A stretch of 64,000 nucleotides of DNA, from the NCBI GenBank assembly GCA_963082975.1, contig OY720344.1:77364053-77428052 (forward strand), given 5' to 3'. The translations under genes and the position numbers were made by a program. The notes beneath the pieces were generated by a model, which worked only from the letters and a program-made list of their open reading frames with translations, was not told where the DNA came from and searched no databases. Of this stretch, positions 13,030 through 26,297 are shown piece by piece. This DNA is from Labia minor (taxonomy: Eukaryota; Arthropoda; Insecta; Dermaptera; Spongiphoridae). Each line of letters begins with the position of its first letter. Positions within the stretch are counted from its first letter, which is position 1.

Positions 13030-13099
13030 ACTTGGTGGGGTTAAGAACCTTCATTCTCAAGTTCAGTAGTTCAGCATTTTACCATTGAACTACTCTCTT
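13030..13099 (-). repeat. tRNA-like short repeat (SINE-head-like), copy 1
   Basis: On the minus strand the segment reads TAGTTCAATGGTAAAA, a good match to a tRNA A box, and 43 bases after the start of that box GGTTCTTAACCCC, close to a B box. The spacing is that of a tRNA gene, but the T stem does not pair properly and no sensible anticodon stem is visible. The same layout and words recur at 34,341, 40,822, 48,227 and 52,558, so this is a dispersed tRNA-derived family and not a working tRNA gene. Confidence 0.5.
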
Positions 13100-13676
13100 A
13101 ATATAAAAAATAATATTAAATAATAAAATTACTTTAATTCTATATATGTATATCTAGAATGCTATGAAAATACAGAGCAAGTTTTAATTATCTGATAACT
13201 TTGAATAACCTCAAAACTTCTCTAGATGTCGTTTAAATGACACCAGTAAAGAAAAAAATGAAAGGAAAAAGATTTATTTCTTGACAAGTCAGCTTTGACG
13301 TATGCAACCAAAGATTGTATATATATTGTGCTATTTAATAGTTCAAAATGTAACATTATTACTAAAAAAGTGGTATATGTAAATGAGATTAGGTTAGAAA
13401 AAGATTTATAAATGTTAAGGTGGAGAATTTGTAAATAAAAATGTCTATTTTTAATGAAGTAAAATAATAAATTAAATAGATTTAAGCAAAAATTTATTGA
13501 TTTATTATTAGAAAAATGTATTTATAGGATTAATATTAGAAATTAAAAAATGAATAAAATTATAAATTTTTGATTAATTAATTTCAAAAGTAGAATTTTA
13601 TTAGTATTAATGTCACATGTTCTCTTAGGAAATCATAATCACATATCACTTTAAAAAATCGTTCTTAAAATAAATA

Positions 13677-13681
<5 letters not shown>

Positions 13682-13713
<32 letters not shown>
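13682..13713. repeat. TA microsatellite
   Basis: TA dinucleotide run of about 32 bases. Confidence 0.92.
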
Positions 13714-13716
<3 letters not shown>

Positions 13717-15508
13717 GACATATAGAAACATATGGAAACAATATATATACTCATTTATAAAAATAAATATCAACATTCTTCCATTGATAAAATAAAAAAA
13801 TAAAAAAAAAATGTGCCTGAATATTAAAATAAATACATAACTGTACATAAGTATTATTATATTATTAAAAATAGATTAATATATATTTTTTTATTGTATT
13901 GAAAAAGACTAAAGAAAAAAAAAGAACAGATCAATCATTTCTTGTAAATAATAATAATAGATGAAAGTTTAATGTATTGGTTTAAAATGACATATTACTT
14001 AAAAGATTTGAATTGACTTTTTATAATGGACTTTCAATTATTGAATATAGCATTCAAATTGTTTCTCAAGAGAAAAATGCATTCCTTTCTTATGCATTAG
14101 TTCTCGCATAATTTCCAGTCAATAATATCCCAGTGAGTGACAGACATTTTGGACATCTGTGCAGATCGAAATAGAGATCCAATTTTTCACGCCGGAACCC
14201 ATTGCCCTGTGATTAAGGGTGATTTCCCGCAACAGGTCACCTGCCCAAGATCACCACGCGTACTCTCCATTTTGGACACGCTCGAGTTTAACTTTCAGAG
14301 CAGAGCAAAGTAGAAGGGATCAGACATCAGAATCCCGACTTTGGATTGAATAAGAATTGATAGGACAAAATAGATAGAGAGAGATGGTGAGGGGGCAGAG
14401 GTGAATCGAAATTATTCGTTTTTTTTTGTTTTAGATTTGCAAGCCTAAAACAATTTCTCACGAAACCTACATTTTTATAAATCATGTTCCAAGACTCCAA
14501 TAATTATTTAGTTTTAACAAATTTAGAATAAATATTTTATTTTTTATTTTTTTTTTTTGAAAGATTGATCTGAAATTTATGTTATATAATATTAAAAAGA
14601 AAATAAAAACAATGATTTAAGCCTATTCAATCTTGAAAGTAAATTGTTATACTTCTTATAATTTGAGTTTTTCAGAAAAAAGTAAACAATTCTTTGTTCA
14701 ATTTAAATTCTAAGGTGTGAATTCTTTTATGATAGTTGCAGATATTAAAATAAATTAAGATTTCTCGAAATATATTAGTGTATCTATGAATTTAAAAAAA
14801 ATATTTAAAAACTAAAATAAAATCAATTTTGATATATATTATATATGGCATAGTCAATTTTAACTAGATTTGGAGAATATGTAGGGTATTTCAAAAAATG
14901 CTTTACAACTTATATATAAATATGACAGATATCAAATAAATTTATTGACATATGCTAAGATAAAACTAAATCACTTCATTCAAGGAGAAAAATATTTTAA
15001 CCACTAAAGGTGTCTTATGTATTTTAATAAATTTAATTTATTTATCTCAATTTCGATTAAATACTTTACATATATACTCTCTTACACAATCAATATTTAA
15101 GCAGAGTGACATTTATTTAAATTATTTTACATAGTTTTGGTTGGTAGGTCCTTGAGCAAAATCAATGATGAACATCCATACTATTTTACAAAATATTTAA
15201 TTAAATAATCTACCAGTTATAAATTTAAAAATCAGTTTAAATTAGCTGTTTTTTTAATACATTTTATTTTAATTCAATAAATATATTATTTTAATCAACG
15301 ACCTTAAATATCTCATTCATTAAATTTAAATTATATTATTTTTTTTATATTTATAATTTTTATATTAAGCTATACATATCATTAGCGATTTAAATTGTAA
15401 ATATATATTTAATAAACAAATTAATTAATTTATGCATAGAAGTATTCATAAACTTGTTACATAAATATTATAGATTTTGCATCCTGGGATTATATAACCA
15501 ATTTAGAT

Positions 15509-15511
<3 letters not shown>

Positions 15512-15546
<35 letters not shown>
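15512..15546. repeat. TA microsatellite
   Basis: TA dinucleotide run of about 35 bases. Confidence 0.92.
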
Positions 15547-15551
<5 letters not shown>

Positions 15552-18500
15552 CGTTTAATTATCATATTAGCTTGATTTTCCAATCATTAATTGTGACTTT
15601 AATGCTTTGCTACATAATTCGATTGAACGAATTAAGTCATTTTTCTCTGTTCTGTACTTTATGATAGTACGAAATCGACATTCCAGCGAGGGAGCACGAC
15701 CATAGGGCATTTTCTCAGCCCACGATGAGGGGGAAATAATTCATTGATGTGGAAAGATAGCGAGTAGCTTCAAGATGATTATTGTCTTGTATCCAACAGA
15801 AGTCCGCTGGCTGTTAGGGCTTGCATGTTACAATAATAAAATATGAAAATCAAAGTCATAAACGAATGATTATAAAATTAAATGAAGTTGAGGCATATAC
15901 AAGTCGATTCGTTCGACCATTGCTGGTCATCGCCAACGGTTGAATGTCCTCTACGTGGGCGGGAAGAAAAAAAAAAGAAAAGAAAAGAAGAAGAGCAGAC
16001 TGAGTTGTCGCCGACGTCGTCTCCAAAGAATTGCTTTGAAGCACCTGAAGAACAGAAGACCCTTCCAGAGAGAGCCTCCAGCACAAGAGCCGCTCGGAAT
16101 TATTGAACCGTTGCGAACGATCGCTGACTCCGGACTTGCGAGCGGTTTTTTTTTCATTTTTCTCTTTTTATTTGAGCCCGGAATACCTGCGGCTGTTACT
16201 TCGACAAGTCAGCGTTCTTGTGCAAATCACCCTCTGGCGAAATCCAATCTTCTAGGGCCATAATTAAGAGGTCGTCTTAGTCGAGCAACTTTCAAACACT
16301 TGTCAAAATGATATACGCAAGGTTAAAAAATTTGCTACTCGCCATCTATGATATCTTTATTATTTAAAGTAAAAATAGATAAAATGATTAATAATAAAAA
16401 TTACTAGAATAATTACTGGTATCCGTATTATCTATCCATCATAGAAGACCTTCTACGATTCTATTTATTGGGTTAAGATACTTTGATGTTAATTATTTTG
16501 ATTAGCCTTAGCTATCATTATCATTGCTTATTATTAACGATAAGCTTTGCGTAAAAATAATAAAGTGATTAAACTTTTAAATTATACATCATTATTCTTA
16601 TTAGCTTTCTTTTTTTGATGCCTAATAGTTCAATTTATTCATATCTTTATCATAAAACGTTGAGGTCAGTACACACGCGGAGGTAAACTTAGTTAGTAGC
16701 GGAAGAGATTTCCGGAGACTTCAACTCAAAGATTAATTAATCCCTTGTATAATTATTTAATTTCATTTAAATCACAGAAAAAAACGAAATAATTGAGAAT
16801 TTAATTTCTATGTGTATATTTATTATAATAATTTTAGTTAAAGTATATTAATCAATTTCTTGCTTAAATTAGTCAGTTTTTATATATAAATATTATTAAT
16901 TTTTGTTTTATCGAAATATATTTCGCATAAAAATATAATCCTCAAGTAGAATTAATATAATTAGGCCATTAATTTATAATAATAATAATAATATTTTGAC
17001 TTTTCAGAAATCTCATTTGTACAGTACAATAGACTTTTCAACAGTGCTTTCAAGGGTTGGAGGATATGAATGTGTATCATAGTGATAAGCAAATAAGCTT
17101 TACATTCATCAGGTCTTTACCTAACTAACTTGTATTATTTTTTGCCACTCTAATTACATTAGGGTTCTGTTAAAATAAGAGTAAATCCAAGAAGAACAAA
17201 AATATTATGAAAAGGACAAGATTTATTTCTTTATTTTTTTAATTATACCATAATTTATTATTTTTTTTTTAAATAATTTAATAGAAACCTCATTAATTAT
17301 TTCCATCTTCTTTTTTATAAAAATGTTATAACGTGTTGATAAAAAGTAATCGTGTTTTATATATCTTATAAAAAATGATTTATTAAAGTATTTTTGGAAG
17401 ATATGTGATAAAATGTTGTTTAATGTTCATTTTTAATTTTAGATAAGGTATACTATATATATTATACTAATATAATTCTATAATAAAAATTACATAAATT
17501 CCATATTTTATTTTTGTTTTAAAGTATTATTAAAAAATTTTATCCGTTCTTTTCTAAAATACTGCAAGTGAAATTCAAGTGTATATCAAATGCATTTAAC
17601 TTGATTTATCTAAGTGAGAAAAATAAGATCTATCTAATTCCACTTAAATAAAATAATAAATAAATAAATAAATACAAATCTTCTTAAGTGTCTCTGAGAG
17701 TTTCTATTTCTATCTCGTTGGAGGCCATTAAGAAATCATTCGGTGTTATTCTCTTGATTATCCTCTGAAATGACAATATTGCGTGGAGGGTCATCCAACC
17801 TTAAATCTTGATAATTAATCTCCGATTCGCTTTGTTCTTTTGCTATCAATGCTTGATGGGCATCGAAGTCACCAGCCCCATTCATGCCAACTCATTTTTT
17901 GGCATTCATTCTTAATTGAAATACACTCGTTAAACACAATAAGACTCTCACGGTGGCCACCTGTTGACATAAATGACAAACTTAATGATGATGAAGACCT
18001 TTAATAGAATTAATATCTTGATAATTTATTATTTTATTTAATTTATTATCTTATATAAATTTTTTTAATACTAACTAGTATATCGTATAAAATCTAAATA
18101 ATATTTTAAATTATCTCATTAATTTACAAAATTTTAAGAACAAATGATATGTAGGAATTTACTTAAAAGGAGAATGGAACTAACCAAGGTATTTAAATTT
18201 AGTCTTTGTTATACCCTGAGGTGTTAGTTTTGATACTGGAAAAGAATTCCAATTGAGATGCATCATGTATTATGGTAATTATCCCCACTATATATTCCAA
18301 TAAAGGCTCTAATCCGGTTGAAGTGGTTATTAATCTGAAGTATTTATTATCAATTATAAAATAAGACAATCATATATATATATATTATATATTAAAATTT
18401 ATATTATAAAACAAATTATATATATTTTAGAGAATCATATATAATTTACTTTTATTCTTTATTCTAATTACATTAAAATTATATTATTTTATACTTATTG

Positions 18501-20993
18501 AGTTTTAAAGATGAAGCAAAAAAAAAATGTATTTTGGCTAATTTTGATATATTGAAAAAAAATTAATAGAAAAATTAAAAATATTTTTATATATTATTGA
18601 TATTTGTAATATTATTATCGTAATCTTTATATTTTATAAACTCAACAATTGGTAGGTTTATTATTTAAAAATGATAATTAGGGTGACATCAGGTAATTAT
18701 TATTTTAATTTATATAATCTCAAACTAATAATTTTACTAAAATTAAATAAAATTATATCTTATAGAATACATATTATTTAATTTGAATAATATTAGATTA
18801 ATTATTAAAAATTAAATAGTTTTTTAGAATTTAAGGTTTATCCTAAAATTAATTTCTTGGTTTACAATATACTTAAATATTTAAAAACATGGATATACAT
18901 CCCAAAGTCTATAATATTTTTATAGATATCATTAATAATATTTGTCCAAACAATTAACACATTACAACATCCAAAATTGTAAAAATTATTAGGTGGCTAA
19001 TACGTAAAGTTGAGTAAATTTTTTATATTTTAAATTATTAATTAAGGTAAATGTTGAGAAAGAATTCATTATTATCTTCTCTCATTGGTATAAAACAATA
19101 TACTTCATATCATACCAATATTATTGTTTTATTGAAGAAAATTAATTTTTGAAAATTATTTTAAACACTTTTGAATATTCAAATCTAAAAATAATGAATA
19201 TTAATGATTATTTTAGGGCCTATAATCACTACACGATATTATTAACTTAAATTAAAGGAATAAATTATTTGAAATTTTATTTGAGTTCTAAATAATTTTT
19301 TACCATGAAATTTTAATACAATTTTTTTTTTAAATGAAATAACAGTGCTATTAAATTTTATGATCCTGAAACAATTAATTTTTACGAATAGTATTTAGTT
19401 AATTTTTATTAGACAATGAGTTGAATAGAAGAGTAAATTAATTTTTTTGCGGATTAATTTTTTTCCCAATAATAATAAAATTTATGTAATTGTGAATATG
19501 CCTAGTAAAAGGAAATGATTATAATATATTATTTTAAACATATTATTTTTTCATTTTATTGTCACCAATATTTAGAATTAATGAGTTACAATTAAAAATT
19601 TGCTTTTTTCACTTAGTTATTATAATTCTAATTGTTCTTTACTTTACATTTACAAACAAAAATAATTGTCATTGAAAATATGCCCCTAAATTGCCGCAAC
19701 CATCGTTACAATCAAATTTTATTCCCATTTGAATATATTCGCTTTTTATTTAATTTCTAATATTATTTATATTGTAACATCAAAATTTTTAAATTTCAGA
19801 GAATTTCAGAATGGTATAACAATATAAATATATTGAGTTATAAAAAGAGTTAAAACAATTAATTTTTTTTATATTTTTCTATTTTTTTTCATTCTCTTCA
19901 TTGAAAATTGATTCTCTTTGTAATTTTTTAAATATCATCAGATGACTTATAATTTAACTTAAAAAATAAACATTATATAATTTAGAAATAATTTATTGTG
20001 TAATTTCTATATTTTAATTCTGAGTTACTTATTTTAATATAAATAAATTGAAATATGATCTGAATTTTGAAATGCATTACAAAATTATTTAACATATCTA
20101 ATTAGAATTGTGATAAATAATTATAGAAATTTTTTTCAAAAGTTTAAAGCCAAAACTACTTAAGAATGATCTTTAAATTTAGAACTATTAAATACTTTTT
20201 TCTAATATTGTATGTTAATTTTCCAAGATGTTCAATATTTCACTTTTGACTATGTATTTTATAATCATCAACATATTTTAATATAAATAAGTTTCCTATT
20301 TTTTAGAATGTTTGAGAATAATAATCAATTTGAAAAATAAATTATAAAAAAAAACTATTTGAAATATTGCATCTTTAATTATACGAATCGTAAACATCTC
20401 TAACAAGATTATGAATGATATAAAAAAAAAGAAAATAAATAAATAAAATACAAAGTTGATGAAAACACATATTTTTTTTTACTCTCTTCTGAGTACAGAT
20501 TTCATACGAATTTATTCAATTAATTTGAATGACAAATTATCTATGAAAATTAAATGTGAAAAGTGGTTTGAAGAATATTTTAGAGTATAGCCAATGATAT
20601 AAAATTAATTTTTTTGTATTATTTTTATTATGTTATTATAAATAATAAAACAAAAAAAAAATAAAGATATGCATTCGAACGAGAAAAAATGAACAGGTTA
20701 TCTTTCTTTGGATGTTCCGTTTGAAAACACTTCTCGGTTTTGTTTTGGCAATATGGGACCAAGGAACCAAAAAGAACCTTCCATTTTTTTTATTAATTTA
20801 TTCATTATAACTAATTCTTTAAATGAAAAATTTCTTTATTATTCTGTATTTTAAAATAAACTTTATAAAAAAATTTAAACTAATTAAAAATAAAATTCTA
20901 ATAAGAAAATATATATATAGATTTGCTAATAAAAATGTATCTTTACAACTAAGTATAAGAATAAAATATATAATAACATTAATAATACATACT

Positions 20994-21389
20994 ATGAACA
21001 TGACTTATTTCGAGAGACTCATCTGTCACTAGTTTTTTTATGAAGTATCATGGCAATTCGTCCATTCGTTTACTAGTTACAGTCGTTTGAATTACGCTAC
21101 TTTCGCCTTCATAAGAAAATTGGAAAAACAGGAATATCGCGTCTTGATAAACTGATGTTCTCGAAGGAGCAGATGTGGGATAACATTCCTGAAACGATTG
21201 TTCACAAGTTTTTCCCATTAAAAAACATTGTATAATCAAGAAGCGATATTCCTGTTTTTCCATTTTTCTTATGAAGGGGAAAGTAGCATTACTCAAACGA
21301 CTATAGCTTGTAAACGAATGGACGAAATGTCATGATACTTCATACATAAACTAGTGACAGATGAGCCTCACGAACTGAGTCATGTTCAT
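20994..21389. mobile_element. Foldback MITE, ~153-bp arms
   Basis: About 20,994-21,148 and 21,235-21,389 are inverted copies, with mismatches at about one base in ten. Outer ends read ATGAACATGACT. Inner parts share GGAAAAACAGGAATATCGC. The unpaired centre is about 86 bases. No transposase is present. The open frame on the minus strand across the element is a product of its base composition. To the right, CTAGTGGCGTCAC at about 21,394 could be an adjoining terminus of a longer element lost on the left. Confidence 0.8.
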
Positions 21390-22437
21390 TTTCTAGTGGC
21401 GTCACCTATTGAAAAATCCCGGGACTTTTCAGCCCACATGTAGTATATATCAATATATTTACTTCTAATTGTTTTTAAAGTATAAAAATTGTCTAAGTTG
21501 AATTAGGTAGAAAAATTCCAATTACAGAGAATCATTGTTGTTAATTTATAAGAATAGTTAAATAACAACAACACATCCCCTATTATGGTTCTGTACTTTT
21601 TCGAATGGCTACACAAAGGCAACAATCTGAATGGCTATTGAGTTATCATTGCTCGGTTGCCGGTGGATAATTACTTGCCAACGGGACTCGGACCCACTCC
21701 CCGTCCCCTCTAATAGAGATCAAGATCTCGATCAATTCTTCTTTGGATCTGTTTTTTTTTTTTTAATTGCACTTTGCTCTCTTTCCGGTCGCGGGATCAA
21801 CCATGACCAACAACCACGAACAACATCAACACGCTTCCACATCACAGACAAATTTAATTAATTTTTAAAACCTATTAATAATAACAATTCACTATAATAA
21901 CACATCAATACTGTAAATGAACGTCCATTCCTTGAAAGAGTTTTTCCTAAATACAATGATGATGATTGATGGTACTTTTTTTTTTATTTTTAAGTAAAAT
22001 CATGATATGTATTTGTTCCTCGTGACTTATGAGTCGTTTTATCGCTGACTTCTTCATTCAATCTTTTTCGAGAGGTCATTCAAGAGAAGTGAACATGGTT
22101 TAAAAAAAATAATAAATAAATAAAAATAAAAACTGCCTAAGAAACATGACTTGGATAATGAAGATCCGCCATTCTGGTCATTAGAACTTTTTCTTACAAT
22201 TTCTAGCTCCTTGATTTTATATTTAATAGTCCATTACGAACATTCAAGATAAAAAAAAACATTTTTTTGAATTTTTTTTTAAGACGTGACATTTAAGAAT
22301 ATTTTTATAATCCAACAAAAGACAAAGACAAATGTTTCAATGATTCACACACTAAAAAAATTAAAAAAAAATAAAAGAGCACCCAAAAGATGAAATATAC
22401 TAAAAACCATAATTAAAATTTAATCTTTTCACATCTA
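21390..22437. other. Gene-free stretch
   Basis: No gene is supported. A more balanced patch at about 21,600-21,850 has an open frame interrupted by a T run and no family resemblance. The rest is A+T-rich. Confidence 0.5.
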
Positions 22438-22450
22438 TTGAATTCTATTT
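22438..22450. repeat. Target-site duplication, left copy
   Basis: TTGAATTCTATTT is repeated exactly at 23,211-23,223. The two copies bracket the LINE insertion. The last bases overlap the poly(T) run, so the exact right limit of this copy is ambiguous. Confidence 0.9.
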
Positions 22451-23210
22451 TTTTTTTTTTTTTTTTACGAGAGGATAACCTAGGTACCCAAAGGGCCATC
22501 CTTAGGTTATGCGAAGTTCTGGGTAAACTAACTATCCGCTAAAAACCTCTTGGCTCCCACCCTTTTCCGACTGGAACGGGATCACCGTCAGGCATTACTT
22601 CATTACCAGTCGGGGGCCTTTTCGCTTGTTATCTAAGCTGAGCTACTTTGATTTTCATTATATTTTGAATGAAATTCTTTCTCTATTTCAACGTTTTCGA
22701 CTAATAAATCTCCAAAATTTTCTGGAGATTTGGTTACCCCAAGCAGGCTTTCTAATATATCTCTTTCGGTCGTCCACCTTTTGCAGAGAAAGATGGTATG
22801 CTCTGCATTGTCTTTATCCGCTCCGCAATCTAGGCATTCTGCTCCATCTGATTTTTTGAAGCGATAGAGATATTCTCTAAAGCTGCCATGCCCAGTCAGT
22901 GCCTGTGTTAGCAAGTAATTTAAGTCACCATGCTTCCTATCTATCCATTTTTTTTATATTGGGGATTAGCCTAGTCCAGCGTCCGGACTCGTCATTGTCC
23001 CACCTCTCTTACCACTTTGTAATGAGCCTCTCCCTCACGTTTTGTTTTACTATTTCATTTGGAGTCCCTCCTGCTCTTTCCTGGAATATCTCTGTACTTT
23101 CCCAGGTCACCAAATCAATCGGGGGTATGCTCGCCAACACTGTTACTGATAACACATGATACTGAGCGATATGCCATCGTTAATCTCGGAGTTATTTGTC
23201 TCTATTTGAC
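22448..23210 (-). mobile_element. 5'-truncated R1/Jockey-group LINE insertion with poly(A) tail
   Basis: The insert reads on the minus strand. Its 3' end is a run of 19 T on the plus strand (22,448-22,466), the complement of a poly(A) tail. It is preceded by a non-coding 3' region (22,467-22,632) and the C-terminal coding part. It is 5'-truncated at about 23,210 and flanked by a 13-bp target-site duplication. This is the classic outcome of target-primed reverse transcription. The clean duplication shows the whole insertion is in place, although the coding part has since decayed or was copied from a decayed source. Confidence 0.92.
22633..23190 (-). pseudogene. LINE ORF2 C-terminal fragment (post-RT region with CCHC zinc motif)
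   Basis: Reading from about 23,190 the fragment shows LASIPPIDLVTWESTEIF, then RERLITKW, a stop, ERWDNDESGRWTRLIPNIKK, then a frameshift near an A run around 22,950, and finally an open run LTQALTGHGSFREYLYRFKK followed by CLDCGADKDNAEHTIFLC and a stop at 22,633-22,635. The last motif is C-x2-C-x8-H-x4-C. This order (a PPIDL stretch, LIP...RKHG, LTxxLTGHGxFxxYL, then the CCHC motif) is the characteristic C-terminus of ORF2 in R1/Jockey-group non-LTR retrotransposons of insects and other arthropods. The endonuclease and reverse transcriptase domains are missing through 5' truncation. At least one stop and one frameshift disable it. Confidence 0.88.
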
Positions 23211-23223
23211 TTGAATTCTATTT
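23211..23223. repeat. Target-site duplication, right copy
   Basis: TTGAATTCTATTT, identical to 22,438-22,450, lies immediately beyond the truncated 5' end of the LINE. Confidence 0.9.
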
Positions 23224-24493
23224 ATCTTTTTTACTAAAATTGTTCTTTATTTGATCCATTTTAAACATCACTATACATATTTGCATTTTTTTATATATAT
23301 AATAATATATTTAATTATTTTATTAGATTTTTTTAATTATCTGTTGGTAAACAGTACAAAGAATTTTAAATTTTATAAATTATTTAATTTTTTTAATTTT
23401 AAATATTATTTTTGAGTTTATTTTTTATTTATGATTATTTTTATATTGTAATTGATATTACTACATATTACTACATTGATATTATTATTTAATATAATTT
23501 GTTTTTCTTTTTGTTACTTGTAAGTTGAGTGTCATTGATTTTCTTACAAAAGTTTAAAAATAAAATTTTATGATATTTTAAAGGTAAGTTTCTTAAATCA
23601 TCAATCTTAAGTATTAGAAAAATGATTTGTAATCATTCAATGAAAAGTCAAATATATAAATGTTATTACAGTTTTTACAAAGCCAATAGAAATATAGGTT
23701 TTTTATTTAATAAAAAAACAAACTATCTTACAATTATATTATCTTAATTTTACTGTTTAAAAATTTGAGTTTTTTTCATAAATTGTATTCTTTCAATTTA
23801 ATTCTCACTTATAGATTCTTATAGTAGATGATAATTAAATGTTTTAAAATATCTATATTTTACGTTTAATAATTAAGTAATATAATATTCTATAGAGAAC
23901 TATACTTCTATATATAAACTTTTTAATTGTTTTTACCTCATTTTATTATTACTATTATTAAAAATACTTATTTTTAATTATAATTATTATTATATGTTAT
24001 TATTTAAAATATTTTAATAAATATCTTTGACATATCATTAAAATTTCTATTGAATATTAGAAGTTCACTCTTTGTTAATTTATTAAAAAAATTGAAATTG
24101 TAATAAAGTACTTTCATTAAATTTTTAATATTATTAAATTCTGTCTTTGACATAAATGGAAATAAATTAATATTCTAATGTAATGTAAAATAAAAACCAA
24201 ATTAAATTAAAATCTTCCTAAGCGAATAAAAAATTTTATTACATAATATCTTTCACTTTTAGAATAAGTTTAATTACTATATGTATAACATATCAAATTA
24301 GTAATTATTTATATTGAATCTAAATATTGTAAACGATTTATTGTTGCCCAAAGAAAGGGCAGATGTAGATCTTAATTGGCAAAAAAAAAAAAAAAAATAT
24401 TGAATCTATAATTTTTTTGAGAATTGGATGATGTTGAATTTGATAATATATCTTTTCAAAATGTACATTACAAGAATATTACCAGTATATAAA
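23224..24493. other. Gene-free A+T-rich stretch
   Basis: I see nothing beyond A+T-rich DNA and a 17-base A run near 24,381. Confidence 0.6.
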
Positions 24494-25205
24494 GGGTGTT
24501 TTTTTCGAGGTATAGAACTTTAAGTTGGCAATACTGTTCAAGTTGACAACCGATTTAACAGCTGTCAAGTGATTTATTCTCAGTTTGGTTTGGCAATTCA
24601 TCATGAATAGACTCATGCCTGAACAACGCTTGCAAATAGTGCAATTTTATTTCGAAAATAATGGTTCTGTGCGGAATACGTATCGTGCACTACGTCCATT
24701 TTATCGTCGACAAAATCGTCCATCAGAGCAGTTAATTCGATTAACCATGGAACGTTTTCGCACCACGTTTACTCTTATTGATAACTCGCATCCCCACGGT
24801 GCGTCCAGAAGAAGCTATTGCTAATGTAGAGCGTAGCATTGAGGAAAACCCGAAAACACGTTTAGTGACCGCCTAATTTCACGTTTTGGACCTATGAATT
24901 GGCCTCCAAGATCTTGTGATTTAACACTGCTAGACTAATTTCTGTGAGGCTATGTAAAGTTATTGGTCTATGCGGAGAAGCCACAAACGCTTGACCATTT
25001 GGAAGACAACATTCGCCGTGTTATTGCCGATATACGGCCACAAATGTTGGAAAGGTTATCGAAAATTGGACGTCCAGATTGGACTACATCCGAGCCAGCC
25101 GTGGCGGTCATATACCAGAAATCATATATATATATCATATTTATTAAAACTATACAAAAATAAGTATATAAGTGGATTTCAAAAGGGATGCCACTTTTTG
25201 AGAGA
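24494..25205 (+). mobile_element. Internally deleted mariner/IS630-type element
   Basis: The left terminus is GGGTGTTTTTTTCGAGG at 24,494, preceded by TATATAAA, which fits insertion at TA. It is followed by TATAGAACTTTAAGTTGGCA and then the start of a transposase at 24,603. The coding part jumps from the N-terminal region to the extreme C-terminal region, so most of the catalytic domain is deleted. No clear right inverted terminus is found: the C-terminus runs into a TA tract near 25,120 and then unrecognised sequence, so the right limit is approximate. Confidence 0.75.
24603..25137 (+). pseudogene. Mariner-type transposase pseudogene (DUF4817-like N-terminus; catalytic core deleted)
   Basis: The ATG at 24,603 begins MNRLMPEQRLQIVQFYFEN, continues YRALRPFYRRQNRPSEQLI and TTFTLIDN, then shifts frame into PTVRPEEAIANVERSIEENP (24,796-24,860). 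This is the helix-turn-helix N-terminal domain seen in a widespread arthropod mariner/IS630 family. After a junction near 24,870 the sequence picks up the family's C-terminus: FGPMNWPPRSCDLTLLD, two stops, GYVKLLVYAEKPQTLDHLED, NIRRVIADIRPQMLE, one more frameshift, then VIENWTSRLDYIRASRGGHI. The segment with most of the catalytic DDE/D domain is missing. A transposase of this kind cuts and pastes its element at TA sites; this copy cannot act but could be mobilised in trans if both termini were present. Confidence 0.85.
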
Positions 25206-26297
25206 TGAACTAATAGTGAATGCTGCTAGAGGAAATACATAATTTATATTTTAACACAACTCGTTAAATTGGTGCAACAAATGTATACAAAATCACATTG
25301 TTTTTTTTGTGAGAGGTCTTAGGACACAAAGCCACTGTTTAATCTCTATTTAAAAAAATACTGGCAATCACAAAATGCCAATTTAAATTCTTCCAGTGAT
25401 TGATATTGAAGCGTTCTTGTGCTCTATATCCATTCAATACTTGCGAATAACTTTAGTAAATGATGAATGTTTAATGGGTTGGAACTGAACTGCACGAACC
25501 AAGCACAATTGAAGAACTTTTAACATAGATGATGTTTAGTTGTAAACAAAAATTCCAATCCTATTTGTCCTACAAATCTACATATTTTTTTTACATTTTT
25601 TAAAAACTATTAACATTGTAATAAATGGTACTTCTGTTAAAACACCTATACCGGTAGAGAGTTTTCTTTTCATTCATTAATATTCATTTATTTAATTGGA
25701 TTATTTCTTTCCGTTTTTTAAATAAATTTCTATGTATAAGGATTTTTTTCCAAAGTATTATATAGTATAATAATTAATTGACAGCGGTGTCTGTCTGTCT
25801 CAAAAGACATTTCAGATTTAAGCAATGTTGAAATATTGAAAATAAAATATATTTTATTTATTAATTATTATAATTATTATTATTATTATTATTATTATAA
25901 TTTAAATTCAATTCAATTTTAAATTTCAATTTAATTTTTTTAAAAAAAGATAATTAAATATTAAGGCATAAATTTTATTTTAAGTAAGTAAAATTCCCTT
26001 CGAATAATGATGACCGCTAATAAATGTGGGTTTATTAATTGCTTTCGTATTTCCAAATAATATTCTCAATATTTCTTATTGTTAAATTATTTCTTTCTCT
26101 CTTAAATTCACTGAATGTTTTGTATCAATATTTATTTTTTAAATATTTTTATATTCGAGAAATGTATCGAAAATATATAAAACTAATTTTAATAATTTAT
26201 TAATTCTGATTTTTTTTTATTTTCAATTTTAAATTTAAATATATTATTCAGTATATATTTTAGATTTTTTAAATTTAGATTTATTTCAAGAAATTTA

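Larger units (their letters stand above)
13100..20993. other. Gene-free A+T-rich stretch with islands
   Basis: No gene is supported in nearly 8 kb. Islands of balanced composition are at about 14,120-14,400, 15,660-16,320 and 17,690-17,960. The 15,660-16,320 island has several overlapping open frames on both strands, but they run through A and T homopolymers and resemble no known protein. About 18,000-20,700 is very A+T-rich and featureless. Confidence 0.5.

Noticed and set aside
13030-13099. A functional tRNA gene
   Set aside because: A- and B-box words are present, but the T stem and anticodon stem do not pair and similar degenerate copies occur elsewhere.
15856-16263. Five overlapping open frames in a G+C-richer island
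   Set aside because: They lie on both strands, cross A and T homopolymers, mostly start at non-ATG codons and match no family.
20819-21032. Open frames of 60-69 codons at the edge of the foldback MITE
   Set aside because: Composition is almost only Ile/Lys/Phe/Asn/Leu codons as expected from A+T-rich DNA, on both strands at once.
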